A stretch of DNA of 37,847 bases, from the NCBI GenBank assembly GCA_040388785.1, contig JAZKBD010000074.1, positions 1-37,847 on the forward strand. Reading direction: 5' to 3'. Of the stretch, positions 15,941 through 24,272 are shown piece after piece. How positions within the stretch are numbered: position 1 is the first letter of the stretch; the number at the start of each line of letters is the position of its first letter. The position numbers and the translations under genes were made by a program. This DNA is from 66-474 sp040388785 (GTDB taxonomy: Bacteria; Pseudomonadota; Gammaproteobacteria; Xanthomonadales; Rhodanobacteraceae). The notes under the pieces were generated by a model. That model had not been told where the DNA came from and searched no databases. It saw only the letters and a list, made by a program, of their open reading frames with translations.

Positions 15941-17242
15941 ATGGACGACGATGTGCGCGGACGCGGCCTGGTCCGCACGAGCGAGCGCACCCGCGCGCAG
16001 GTGCGCGCGGGGCTGGAAGGACGCCGGCGCGGCCTCGCCGTGGTGTTGCCGTTCGCCGGACCCGCGATCGTGGTCTCGGTGGCGTATCTCAATCCCGGCA
16101 ATTTCGCCATCAACATCCAGGCGGGCGCGGGTTACGGCTACCGGCTGGTGTGGGTGGTCGTGCTCGCGAGCCTCATGGCGATGCTGTTCCAGGCGCTGTC
16201 GGCCAAGCTCGGCGTCGTCACCGGGAAGAATCTTGCGGAATTGTGCCACGACCGCCCGCCGCGTCCGCTTTCATTGTCGATGTGGCTGGTCAGCGAAGGC
16301 GCCGCGATGGCGACCGACGTCGCCGAATTCGTCGGCGGCGCGGTGGGCGTATCGCTGCTGCTGAACATTTCGTTGCTGGCCGGGATGATCATCACCGCCA
16401 TCGCGACTTGCGCGCTGCTGCTGTTCGAGCGCGCCGGTTTCCGGCCGCTGGAACTCGCGATCGGCGCGCTGGTCGGGGTGATCGCGATCTGTTACGTGAT
16501 CGAACTGATCATCCAGCCGGTGGCGTGGCCGCGGCTGCTTGCGGACCAGTGGCCACCCGGCTTGCCCGATGCCGGCGCGGTGCTGCTGGCCTGCGGCATC
16601 ATCGGATCCACCGTGATGCCGCACGCGCTGTTCCTGCATTCGGGGCTGATCCGGCAGCGCGCGGCGCCTGGCTCACGCAGGCAGCGGCATCTGCTGCTGC
16701 GCTATTCACGCATCGAAGTGGTCATCGCGCTCGGCATCGCGGCGGTCATCAACGTGGCGATGGTGATCATGGCCGCCGACGTCTTTCATTCGGGTCACGT
16801 GCAGGCGGCCGGCCTGCAATCCGCGTACCACACCCTCGGCCCCACGCTTGGCGCAGCCGCGGCCGGGGTGTTCCTCGTGGCCCTGATCGCGTCCGGCATT
16901 TCCAGCTCGGTCGTCGGCACGCTGGCCGGACAGATGGTCATGCAGGGCTTCGTCCATTTCCCGATTTCGCTGTGGCTGCGGCGCGCGCTGACCATGGTTC
17001 CGAGCTTCCTGGTGGTCGGATTCGGCATCGATGCCACCCACGCGCTGGTGCTCAGCCAGGTGGCGCTGAGCCTCGCGCTGCCGTTTCCCGTGGTCGCGCT
17101 GTTGTGGTTCACCAGCCGCCGCGCGGTGATGGGTGAGCATCGCAACGGCATCGTCACGAGCGCGGTGGCGACGCTTGCCGCCATTGCGGTGGTCGCATTG
17201 AATGCGGGCCTGGTGATGCAGGCCATCGATGTGCATCGCTGA
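15941..17242 (+). CDS. Nramp-family divalent metal transporter with altered TM1 metal-site residue
   Basis: The 433-residue inner-membrane protein has about 11 hydrophobic helices. TM1 reads SVAYLNPGNFAINIQAGAG, corresponding to the family's DPGN metal-binding loop, with the Asp replaced by Asn (N51). TM6 keeps the MPH motif (TVMPHALFLHSGL, M226-H228). Nramp/MntH proteins import Mn2+ or Fe2+ with protons, and the TM1 Asp and Asn plus the TM6 Met coordinate the metal. The missing Asp suggests changed selectivity or proton coupling. ATG at 15941 has only a weak upstream GGCGAG. Downstream lies a manganese-catalase remnant, so a manganese link is possible but unproven. Confidence 0.88.
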   Translation: MDDDVRGRGLVRTSERTRAQVRAGLEGRRRGLAVVLPFAGPAIVVSVAYLNPGNFAINIQAGAGYGYRLVWVVVLASLMAMLFQALSAKLGVVTGKNLAELCHDRPPRPLSLSMWLVSEGAAMATDVAEFVGGAVGVSLLLNISLLAGMIITAIATCALLLFERAGFRPLELAIGALVGVIAICYVIELIIQPVAWPRLLADQWPPGLPDAGAVLLACGIIGSTVMPHALFLHSGLIRQRAAPGSRRQRHLLLRYSRIEVVIALGIAAVINVAMVIMAADVFHSGHVQAAGLQSAYHTLGPTLGAAAAGVFLVALIASGISSSVVGTLAGQMVMQGFVHFPISLWLRRALTMVPSFLVVGFGIDATHALVLSQVALSLALPFPVVALLWFTSRRAVMGEHRNGIVTSAVATLAAIAVVALNAGLVMQAIDVHR

Positions 17243-17388
17243 CGCACGCTGCACGCAACGGAAATTTTTCTTCCCCTCGCAATATTTTCCGGTCGCACCG
17301 ACGAGGCGATGGAGATTGCGGCGCACCGAGTGCGTGCACAGCAGTTGCATCGCAGATCGGTACGACGAAAACCCAGGGAAGGTGAATC

Positions 17389-17674
17389 ATGTTTGCCGGG
17401 CAAGCCGGAATTCGCCGACGTGTACGTCAACGCCTCGCAAGGCGAAGGCGACATGCGCGGACCCTGGAACAGCGACGACAACTTCCGCTACGTCAGCAAG
17501 GCCGAGGAATTCCTCGCGATGGATGGCGCCGACGGCAAGCCCTCGGTGCAGTTGACCGCCCAGGAAAAGCAAATCCTGCAGGCCCTGAAGCAGCGCACGC
17601 GCTCCAATCCGCAAGGCAATTCGAAGACGGGCGGGGATCTGGGAATGGACGGAAGCGCTGCACAGCGCATGTGA
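17389..17674 (+). pseudogene. Manganese catalase C-terminal remnant
   Basis: From 17396 the frame encodes PGKPEFADVYVN, SQGEGDMRGPWN and a basic C-terminal tail (about 92 codons, stop 17672-17674). The GEGDxRGPWN segment is characteristic of the C-terminus of dimanganese catalases (KatN type). The roughly 200-residue ferritin-like catalytic part is absent. A good ribosome-binding site (GGAAGGTGAATC) and ATGTTT sit at 17389, exactly where a catalase gene could start, but that ATG is one base out of frame with the remnant. This looks like an internal deletion joining the first codons to the tail. An upstream frame from 17309 is open but has no catalase content. Confidence 0.65.
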
Positions 17675-17707
17675 AGGGAATCAGGGCGAACACGACACGG
17701 AGCATCC

Positions 17708-18241
17708 ATGAATACCGTCAGGCAACAAGACTACGACAACCCGGCACGCGAGAACCTCGTCGACTGGCTGCGCAACGCACACGCGATGGAGGTGCAGGCC
17801 GAGGCCATGTTGAAAGGCCAGGCCGGCCGGCTGGAGCACTACCCCGAAGTCAGGGCGCGGGTCGAGCAGCACGTCACCGAAACCCAGCAGCAGGCGCGCG
17901 ACGTCGAGCAGTGCCTGAAGTCGCTCGGCGAGGACACTTCCACGCTCAAGGACACCGGCGGCAAGGCCATGGCGCTGATGCAGGCGATGGGCGGCATGGT
18001 GACGAGCGACGAGGTCATCAAGGGCGCGATCGCGAGCTACGCGTTCGAACACATGGAGATCGCTTCCTACACGGCGCTGATCGCCGCGGCGCAAGCCGCG
18101 GGTGAAACCCAGGTCGCGCGCGCCTGCGAGGCAATCCTGCAACAGGAAAAAGCGATGGCCGCGTGGCTGGCCGAGCACACGCCGGGTGTGGTGCAGCAAT
18201 ACCCGCAACGCGAACGCGCCGGCGAAACTTCGAAGCGCTGA
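17708..18241 (+). CDS. Ferritin-like DUF892 (YciF-type) protein
   Basis: The 177-residue, mostly alpha-helical product matches the DUF892/YciF ferritin-like family. It starts with the ENLVDWLRNAHAMEVQAEAML helix and has E/H-rich helices, including YAFEHMEIASYTALI, that supply the di-metal-type residues. YciF-type proteins are stress-induced and often lie beside manganese catalase and YciE genes, which fits the catalase remnant just upstream (33 bp spacing). GGAGC precedes the ATG. No enzymatic activity is established. The C-terminal end (QYPQRERAGETSKR) is polar and probably disordered. Confidence 0.85.
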   Translation: MNTVRQQDYDNPARENLVDWLRNAHAMEVQAEAMLKGQAGRLEHYPEVRARVEQHVTETQQQARDVEQCLKSLGEDTSTLKDTGGKAMALMQAMGGMVTSDEVIKGAIASYAFEHMEIASYTALIAAAQAAGETQVARACEAILQQEKAMAAWLAEHTPGVVQQYPQRERAGETSKR

Positions 18242-18255
18242 GTTCGCTGCGGGCG

Positions 18256-18726
18256 CTAAGGCTGGATGCGCCGCAATTGCGCGGGCGTCAGTTCGCCGCT
18301 GATGGCAATGCGCCTGCCATCGGCACGGATTACCAGCGTGCGCGGCGTTTCGCCGCCCCAGCCGGGATCGATCAGATAGTTCAGGCGCTGCGGCGTCGCT
18401 TCCGCGTACAGGCGCGCGGAATAAGCATCCATGTGCATCTGCGCGATGCGCGCCGCGACGGCTCGCCGCTGGTCCGGTCCGTCGGTTGCGACCAGGATCA
18501 GCTGGACTTTTTGCGGGCTCGCGCGCTGCAACTTCGCCAGCGCCGCGAGGTTGGGTTCGCAATACGCGCAATCGAGCGCCCACAACGCGATGATGCGCTC
18601 GCCGTGCGCGGGTGGTTTCACCAGCGCCGGCACTTCGGAAGGCGTGAGCAAGGCGAGCGACGGAGAACCAGCGAACGCCGGCAGCGCGCAGCACAGCAGC
18701 AGCGCACGCAGCGCGCGACGGATCAT
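18256..18726 (-). CDS. Thioredoxin-like (TlpA/peroxiredoxin-fold) exported protein
   Basis: The 156-residue product has an N-terminal signal or anchor (RRALRALLLCCALPAFA, cleavage near residue 19) and a thioredoxin fold. ALWALDCAYCEPNL carries a CxxC active site, C53-A-Y-C56. The later DPGWGGETPRTLVI is the cis-Pro region expected in TlpA-like proteins, and a final ADGRRIAISGELT hairpin completes the fold. It is probably a periplasmic thiol-disulfide protein. The start ATG overlaps the propeller gene's stop (ATGA), so the two are likely translated together. The frame stays open to 19440 as a shadow of the propeller gene. Confidence 0.85.
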   Translation of the reverse strand: MIRRALRALLLCCALPAFAGSPSLALLTPSEVPALVKPPAHGERIIALWALDCAYCEPNLAALAKLQRASPQKVQLILVATDGPDQRRAVAARIAQMHMDAYSARLYAEATPQRLNYLIDPGWGGETPRTLVIRADGRRIAISGELTPAQLRRIQP

Positions 18727-19949
18727 GGCTTCGCCTCCGCAGCGTTGCCGATCGCAATCAGCCGGAATCCATCCCCGGTATTCCACGCCACGTACGCGTG
18801 AGCGTCGTGCACAAGAAGTTGCGGCGAATAGACCGCTGCGGCCGACTCGGCGAGGGCGCGCGGCGCACCGAACGTGGCGCCATCGTCGTGCGAAGCGCGC
18901 AGCATCAATTGATAACCTTTCGCGCTCACCTGGTTCCACGCGACCCACACGTCGCGTCCCTGCACCGCGACGTCGGCGTGACCGGCGCCCGGACCGCCGA
19001 GCTTGAGCGTGTGCCGCGGCGGATGACCGGGATCGAGCTGACCGTACCAGATCGCCGGGCCGTGGCTGGCTTCGTACCACACACCATGCAAGGTTCCGTT
19101 CGATCCGATCGCGAGTCCCGGCCCCTGATCGGGGCACGCCGCGACACGCCAGCCGCTGAAAGTGGCGCGTGCCGGGACGACCGCCTTGCCGTCGGTGCGC
19201 AACACCGCGAATGCGTGATCGCGGATGTCGCCCGGGTAATTCATGCGAAACAGCAGCGCGGCGTTGCCGCCCGGTTCGCGGGCAATCGTCGTGCGACAGC
19301 ACTCGCAGGTATGCGCGGCCACTTCGCGTGGCGCCGTGAAGGTCTGTCCGGCATCCCCGGACCATGCGTAATCGAGCGCGAAGCCGCGATAGTCCGCACC
19401 GGCCGCCTTGGCCTTCACGCGCTCGCCCGCATCGATCCACGCCACCACCAGGTCACCATTGCCGGCGACAACCAGCGAATCGAAACCGCGCGTCACCGCA
19501 GCCGGGTCGCGGTTGAGCATGATCGGCGCGGAAAAGTGCTGGCCGCCATCGGTCGAACGCGCAAGACGGATGTAGCCGGTCCATTGCGGATTCGGCTGCG
19601 CGGTCCAGGTGACATAGATCTGTCCTTGCGGGCCGACCGCGATTTCCGGGCGGCTTTCGCCGGACGCATAAATCTTCTCGGCAACAGGATTGACCATCAC
19701 CGGCTTGCCGAAGGTTTTGCCGAGGTCGTCCGAGCGGCTCACCAGCACATGCCCGCCCTGCACGCGCGCGAGCCACAACCGGCCACGGGCATCGAACGCC
19801 GCGCCCACGCCAAGCGCGGGTTCCGTTTCCATGTCCATGCGCATCGCATGCGCATCGCCCGGCCGCGCGCACACGGTCCACGGCAACGCGCACGCCAGCA
19901 GCACCGGAAGCAGCATGCACAACGCGCGCGGTACTTTCAGCATTCGCAT
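18723..19949 (-). CDS. Sialidase-like (BNR) beta-propeller secreted protein with CECC motif
   Basis: The 408-residue product has a signal peptide (LCMLLPVLLACALPWTVCA) and repeated blades with BNR/Asp-box-like elements such as SRSDDLGKTFGKP, ARSTDGGQHFSAP, SGDAGQTFTAP and SHDDGATFGAP. This is a six-bladed sialidase-type propeller; true sialidase activity is not supported, since I cannot see the arginine triad. A cysteine cluster, HTCECC (C215, C217, C218), lies between blades and could bind metal or be a redox partner of the adjacent CxxC protein. ATG at 19949 is chosen to give a clean signal peptide; the frame extends to 20018. It lies 82 bp after the TonB-dependent receptor stop and overlaps the thioredoxin-like gene. 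Confidence 0.8.
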   Translation of the reverse strand: MRMLKVPRALCMLLPVLLACALPWTVCARPGDAHAMRMDMETEPALGVGAAFDARGRLWLARVQGGHVLVSRSDDLGKTFGKPVMVNPVAEKIYASGESRPEIAVGPQGQIYVTWTAQPNPQWTGYIRLARSTDGGQHFSAPIMLNRDPAAVTRGFDSLVVAGNGDLVVAWIDAGERVKAKAAGADYRGFALDYAWSGDAGQTFTAPREVAAHTCECCRTTIAREPGGNAALLFRMNYPGDIRDHAFAVLRTDGKAVVPARATFSGWRVAACPDQGPGLAIGSNGTLHGVWYEASHGPAIWYGQLDPGHPPRHTLKLGGPGAGHADVAVQGRDVWVAWNQVSAKGYQLMLRASHDDGATFGAPRALAESAAAVYSPQLLVHDAHAYVAWNTGDGFRLIAIGNAAEAKP

Positions 19950-20031
19950 GTTCTCGCTTGAGCCCGTGTCATCGACACCCGCAATGGTAAAGCCATGATC
20001 TTGCCGTCGGCGCGACATGTCGTTTCGGCGC

Positions 20032-22260
20032 TCAATATTCGAGACGCAGGCCGACGAATACCGAGCGCGGCGCGCCCGCGGTCAGCACCGCGTCCAGCGG
20101 CGTGGCCGCGTTCATCACCGATACTTCGCGCACGTACTTGCGATCGAACGCGTTATCGAGTTCGCCGAAAAAATCCCAGCGCCCATGCTGGACGCCGGCA
20201 CGCAGCCCCACCAGACCGTAGCCGCCGACGCGATAGGCATTGGCGAAATCCACGTCCCGCCAACCGACCAGGTCGAACGTCGGTCCAGCGTAGAAGCCTT
20301 TCGCGTTACGGTACATCACCTCGCCCCGCACCAAGTAGCGCGGCGCCGACGGCAGGTGGTTGTTGCCATAAACGGGATCGTCACCGAATGAAAAATCGTT
20401 GAAGGCCGCGCTAAGCAGTGGCTCGACCCGACTGCCATCGGTGCCAATGGGCAAGCTCGCGCCAACCAACGCTTCGACGCCGGCATGCACGGTGTGCGCG
20501 ATGTTGGTGGTCAGGCTGTCTGGCGGCGGGGCGGGGTTGTGGATGGACAGGATTTCGTCGTGGACCTGCTCGTAATACACCGATGCGCTCCAGTGCCAGC
20601 TCGGCGCGCCTGCTCCGGTCTGCTCGCGGCCGCGCACGCCAACCTCGTAGGAAAGGCCTTGCATGGAATCGAGGTCAGCCTGCGGGCCACGTTCCTGGCG
20701 AGCGTTGTCCAGATCGAAAAAATTGGGCGACTGGTAGAGGCGGCCGATGCTCGCGAACGCCTCGGCATCGGTGCCAAGCGCGCGGATCAATCCCAGCCGG
20801 GGATTGAGCGATGAAAAATGGTTCTTCCGATTACGCGGGACGGTATTCCCGGCGTTGACATCATCAACGGTGCGATCGTCGAGATCCGTCATCACGCCCT
20901 GCACACCATAAACGAGGGTCCAACCCGGCACGAATTGCCAGCGGTCCAGCGCGAACACGTTGGCGTTGCTGCCGCGGGTGTCGACGATGGCCTGCTGCGC
21001 GCCACGCTGGCCCTGCAAGTTGTTGTAGTTGCCGCCTGCGTTGGCGGTGTGCACCAAGTTCATTCCCACCAGCACGTCGTGATTTCCGTCCACCACGTTG
21101 TAGCGGACCGTCGCCCCGGAGGTGCGCTGGGTGGTGTTGATGAGTAGGCTGTAGACGTCCAGCGGCGGCTGGTCGGGCCCGATGTCAACCAGCATATCCA
21201 CGATCGGATGGAACAGCCGCTGCTGCTCGTACGACACCCCGAACTGCAGCTGGCTGGATGCATTGATATCCCATGTCCCTTCGGTCGCAAAACGGTACGT
21301 CTTGACGTTCACCTGATGATCGCCGAACACATAGGCCGGGTCGGCCTGCATCGGGTTCGCATCGAACTGCGCCTGCGTGATCGAGCCTGTCAATTGCTGG
21401 CGGTCATTGATGTAGGTAAGGAAGCTGCGTAGCCGGAAGTTGTCCGTCACTTGCCAGCCGCCGTTGGCGTACAGGCTGTTGCGCTCCTCGCGGCTGTGCG
21501 GCAGGTAGCCGTCAAAATATTTGTCGTCGAAGGTCACCATGCCGTCGAGGTCGCCCACCACGCCACCCGCGCGCAGTTGTTCCTCGTGCAGGCCATAACT
21601 GCCGCCTTCGAGGTACAACTGGTTGGGATTGCTATTGCGTGCGGTCGGCGAAATGAAGTCAATCGCGCCGCCAAGGTTGCTGGCGCCGTAGGTAAGTGCA
21701 TTGATTCCGTTGGCAACAATGACCTCATGCGCCTGCAGCGGATCCATCAGCCGGTTGTGGTTCGCACCATCGGCAGTCGTGACCGGCAGCCCATCCTGAA
21801 ACAGGGTAACGCCGGCGTTGTCGTACCCGAGCGAGTTGAGGTTGGAACCGCGGATGGACAGGATGGAACTGGCACCGCCCGAATCGCTTTCGACGAACGC
21901 GCCAGGCACGTAGCGCAGCGCATCCGCAATATTGTTGACGGGACGCTGGTGGAACGTCTCGCCGCTCGTTACATAAACGCTACCCGGCACCTGTGCCTGC
22001 GCGCGCCGGATGTCATCCAGCCGCACCCCGCGTACCAGCACGGTCGAAAGCGTGGTCCGGTGCTGCGTTTGCGTTGTATCGGCAGAATCTTGTGCTGTTG
22101 GCTGTCCTGGCACGCGGCCCACAGCCTCACTTTCCGCAGCAACCGGCGCTTGTGTGGTGGCTTCGGTCGCTGACGCGACTGGTGGAGAAGGTTCGGCAAT
22201 GACAGGTTGTGCAGCAAGCGTGGCGAGCACGCAAAAGCACGCCGGTGTCACGGATGGCAT
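20032..22260 (-). CDS. TonB-dependent outer-membrane receptor, substrate unknown
   Basis: The 742-residue product has a signal peptide (to about residue 22), a low-complexity Ala/Thr linker, and then a plug domain. The plug contains VPGSVYVTSGETF, NIADALRYVPG, SILSIRGSN and the INALTYGASNLGGAIDFIS segment. A 22-strand barrel ends in the typical SVFVGLRLEY. Such receptors import siderophores, haem, cobalamin, copper or sugars using TonB. I see no signature that fixes the ligand; there are no methionine clusters that would argue for copper. ATG 22260 is preferred (GGGAA about 6 nt upstream) over the open frame to 22323. The gene lies 81 bp after the RegA-like regulator and before the propeller gene. 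Confidence 0.9.
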   Translation of the reverse strand: MPSVTPACFCVLATLAAQPVIAEPSPPVASATEATTQAPVAAESEAVGRVPGQPTAQDSADTTQTQHRTTLSTVLVRGVRLDDIRRAQAQVPGSVYVTSGETFHQRPVNNIADALRYVPGAFVESDSGGASSILSIRGSNLNSLGYDNAGVTLFQDGLPVTTADGANHNRLMDPLQAHEVIVANGINALTYGASNLGGAIDFISPTARNSNPNQLYLEGGSYGLHEEQLRAGGVVGDLDGMVTFDDKYFDGYLPHSREERNSLYANGGWQVTDNFRLRSFLTYINDRQQLTGSITQAQFDANPMQADPAYVFGDHQVNVKTYRFATEGTWDINASSQLQFGVSYEQQRLFHPIVDMLVDIGPDQPPLDVYSLLINTTQRTSGATVRYNVVDGNHDVLVGMNLVHTANAGGNYNNLQGQRGAQQAIVDTRGSNANVFALDRWQFVPGWTLVYGVQGVMTDLDDRTVDDVNAGNTVPRNRKNHFSSLNPRLGLIRALGTDAEAFASIGRLYQSPNFFDLDNARQERGPQADLDSMQGLSYEVGVRGREQTGAGAPSWHWSASVYYEQVHDEILSIHNPAPPPDSLTTNIAHTVHAGVEALVGASLPIGTDGSRVEPLLSAAFNDFSFGDDPVYGNNHLPSAPRYLVRGEVMYRNAKGFYAGPTFDLVGWRDVDFANAYRVGGYGLVGLRAGVQHGRWDFFGELDNAFDRKYVREVSVMNAATPLDAVLTAGAPRSVFVGLRLEY

Positions 22261-22341
22261 CGAAGGTTCCCGTAACGATATCCTTTCAGGGTAGCCACGA
22301 AATCGCGCCCGGCAATGCGACAAATTGTCGCAGTGCGGCGG

Positions 22342-22923
22342 TCAGGCGTCGTCGGCGCGTTCGTGGACCGGGCGCTTGCTGAGTTTGCGCTGCAAGGTCC
22401 GGCGATGCATGCCCAGCCGCCGCGNNNNNNNNNNGGTCTCCGAAACGTTGCCTTCGCATTCCCTGAGCGCCCGCTGGATGTGTTCCCACTCCAGCCGGCG
22501 CAACGGCAATGGCGATTCGGGCAGTTCGGCGGCCTCGGCAACATCGGCATCGCCATCGTCCAGCAACGCGCGCACCACCGCGTCGGCATCGACCGGCTTG
22601 GCAAGGTAATCGTGTGCGCCGCGCTTGATCGCCTCCACCGCGGTCGCGATCGACGCGTAGCCGGTCAACAGCAGCACGCGCAGATCGAGGATCTCTTCAA
22701 GCAACGCAGGAATCAGCGCGAGGCCGCTGTCGTCGCCCAGTTTGAGATCGACCACCGCGTAGCGCGGCGGCCGTTCGCGCGCACACGCGAGCGCTTCGGC
22801 GGTGCTGGCGGCGATCGCCACGTCGAAACCACGTGCCAGCAGCGCGCGCGCCATCGCGCCGGCGAAGACCGCATCGTCTTCCACCAGCAGGAGCCGGCCC
22901 ATGCTTGCGCTGCCGGACGCCAT
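22342..22923 (-). CDS. regA: RegA/PrrA-type response regulator (contains assembly gap)
   Basis: This is a short response regulator: an N-terminal receiver with LLLVEDD acidic pocket, phospho-acceptor D59 (AVVDLKLGDDSG), T in LLTGYAS and K in YLAKPVDAD, then a proline-containing linker and a C-terminal Fis-type helix-turn-helix. The latter ends RRLGMHRRTLQRKLSKR, the hallmark of RegA/PrrA/ActR regulators. The start TGATG overlaps the kinase stop; an internal ATG at 22902 is an alternative. The 10 N at 22425-22434 fall in NVSET-x-RRLG. The family has one residue there, so the true gap is about 1 nt. The gene is likely co-transcribed with the kinase. Confidence 0.9.
   Translation of the reverse strand: MASGSASMGRLLLVEDDAVFAGAMARALLARGFDVAIAASTAEALACARERPPRYAVVDLKLGDDSGLALIPALLEEILDLRVLLLTGYASIATAVEAIKRGAHDYLAKPVDADAVVRALLDDGDADVAEAAELPESPLPLRRLEWEHIQRALRECEGNVSETXXXXRRLGMHRRTLQRKLSKRPVHERADDA
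22425..22434. other. Assembly gap (10 N) in regA-like gene
   Basis: Taken literally the gap adds three extra residues inside the recognition-helix region of the Fis-type domain. Family comparison (NVSETARRLGMHRRTLQ) predicts that the flanks nearly abut, with about 1 base missing. Confidence 0.9.
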
Positions 22924-24200
22924 CACGCGCGTCCCGCCAGCGGCAGCGTCACGCACACGCGCGTCCCGCCGGCATCGCTGTGCGCGTGCAACTCGCCGTG
23001 CATGCGCTCCACCGTCGAGCGCGCCAGCGCGAGCCCGATCCCGAGTCCGTCCAGCTTGCTGCTGACGGCCGGCAGGCTGACCGTGCGGTTTATGGCAAGC
23101 CCGTCGCCCTGGTCGCCAATCACGAATTCCACCCTTCCCGCATCGATGCTGGCAGCCAGCGTCACCGCGTGCGAGCCGTTGCGCAGCGATGCGTCCAGCG
23201 CGTTCTGCAGCAGGTTGAGCAAGGCATGCGCCAGGCCGGGTTGCACCATGATCGGCTGGTCGCGCAATGCCGGCGCGACATCGGTGGACACTTCGGCCTC
23301 GGGTCGCAGCAGGCGAAAGCGGTCGGCGCTGTCGCGGACGTAATCGCCCAGCGTCGTCGCCTGCGTGGTGCCGGCGAGTTGCTGGCGGCCGTATTCGACC
23401 ATGCCACGCAGGATGTCGCGGCAACGCTCGACCTCGCCCGTCATCACGCGAACGTCGTCCCGCAGCGCCAGATCGTCCTCGCGACCGCGTTCGAGTTCTG
23501 GCAGCAGCGTGCGCAGCGTGGACAGCGGCGTGTTGAGTTGATGCGCCGCGTCAGCCGCCTGCGTCGCCATCGCCAGGATGCTTTCGTCGCGCAGGGCGCG
23601 TTCGCGCAGGCGCCGCATCGCCTCGCGCTGCGCATTCAGGGATGCATTCATGCGACCGACGAACACCGCCAGCAAGAACGCCGCGACCATGAAATTGATG
23701 GTCATGCCGGTGAGGTGCAGGCGGAAGGCCTCGCCGTGCATCGGCATGTCCGACAGCGGAACGTTGAAGAAGATCAGCGTACCGTACACCGCCGCCGCCA
23801 GCGCGGTCACCACCGCCGTGGTCCTGCCTGACAGCGCCGCCGCCGACAGCGCCACCGGCACCAACAGCAACGTGATGAACGGATTGCTGGCGCCGCCAGT
23901 GAAATACAGCGCCCAGCCGAGCACCAGGATGTCGAACGCGACGTGGCCGAAGGCCTCCACCTCGCGCATCGGCTTGGCGCTGCGCAAGCGCAGGAATGCG
24001 ACGACCGCGCCCGCGATCAGCGCCGCGATGCCGACGAGCAACGGCGCCAGCGGCAAGCGGACGCGAAGCCAGCCGATCGCCACCACGATGGCCAGCGCCT
24101 GGCCCACCGCGGCGCACGGACGCAGCCACGCGATCGTCGTGACGAGCGCACGGGCATCGAAGGAAAACGATTTCGTCGCGCTTTGACGGAAACGGAACAC
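22923..24200 (-). CDS. regB: RegB/PrrB-type redox-sensing histidine kinase
   Basis: The 425-residue inner-membrane kinase has about six transmembrane helices in the first 200 residues. The quinone-binding motif GGxxNPF is present as GGASNPF, 102-108. The H-box is AAHQLNTPLSTL with H220, and ERCRDIL places a cysteine at C260. In Rhodobacter RegB the corresponding residues are H225 and redox Cys265, the same 40-residue spacing. The ATP-binding domain has LLNLLQNALDAS (N-box), DQGDGL and LGIGLALARSTVERMHG (G-box). These kinases sense quinone pool and redox state and control respiration genes. The start is GTG at 24200 with AGGA 7 nt upstream. It diverges from the HNH-like gene. Confidence 0.93.
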   Translation of the reverse strand: MFRFRQSATKSFSFDARALVTTIAWLRPCAAVGQALAIVVAIGWLRVRLPLAPLLVGIAALIAGAVVAFLRLRSAKPMREVEAFGHVAFDILVLGWALYFTGGASNPFITLLLVPVALSAAALSGRTTAVVTALAAAVYGTLIFFNVPLSDMPMHGEAFRLHLTGMTINFMVAAFLLAVFVGRMNASLNAQREAMRRLRERALRDESILAMATQAADAAHQLNTPLSTLRTLLPELERGREDDLALRDDVRVMTGEVERCRDILRGMVEYGRQQLAGTTQATTLGDYVRDSADRFRLLRPEAEVSTDVAPALRDQPIMVQPGLAHALLNLLQNALDASLRNGSHAVTLAASIDAGRVEFVIGDQGDGLAINRTVSLPAVSSKLDGLGIGLALARSTVERMHGELHAHSDAGGTRVCVTLPLAGRA

Positions 24201-24272
24201 GCCGCGTCCTCGTGGCAGGACTCAAGTGGTGAATTGTAGCGGGCCGCCTCGCCAGTCCGTACCATAGTGCCG

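Noticed and set aside
18723..19949. True exo-alpha-sialidase
   Set aside because: Asp-box-like repeats only show the propeller fold; the catalytic arginine triad and nucleophile Tyr/Glu pair were not identified.
20032..22260. Copper-specific TonB receptor (OprC-type)
   Set aside because: No Met-rich or MxxxM-type ligand motif was visible, so the substrate is left open despite the CxxC and CECC neighbours.
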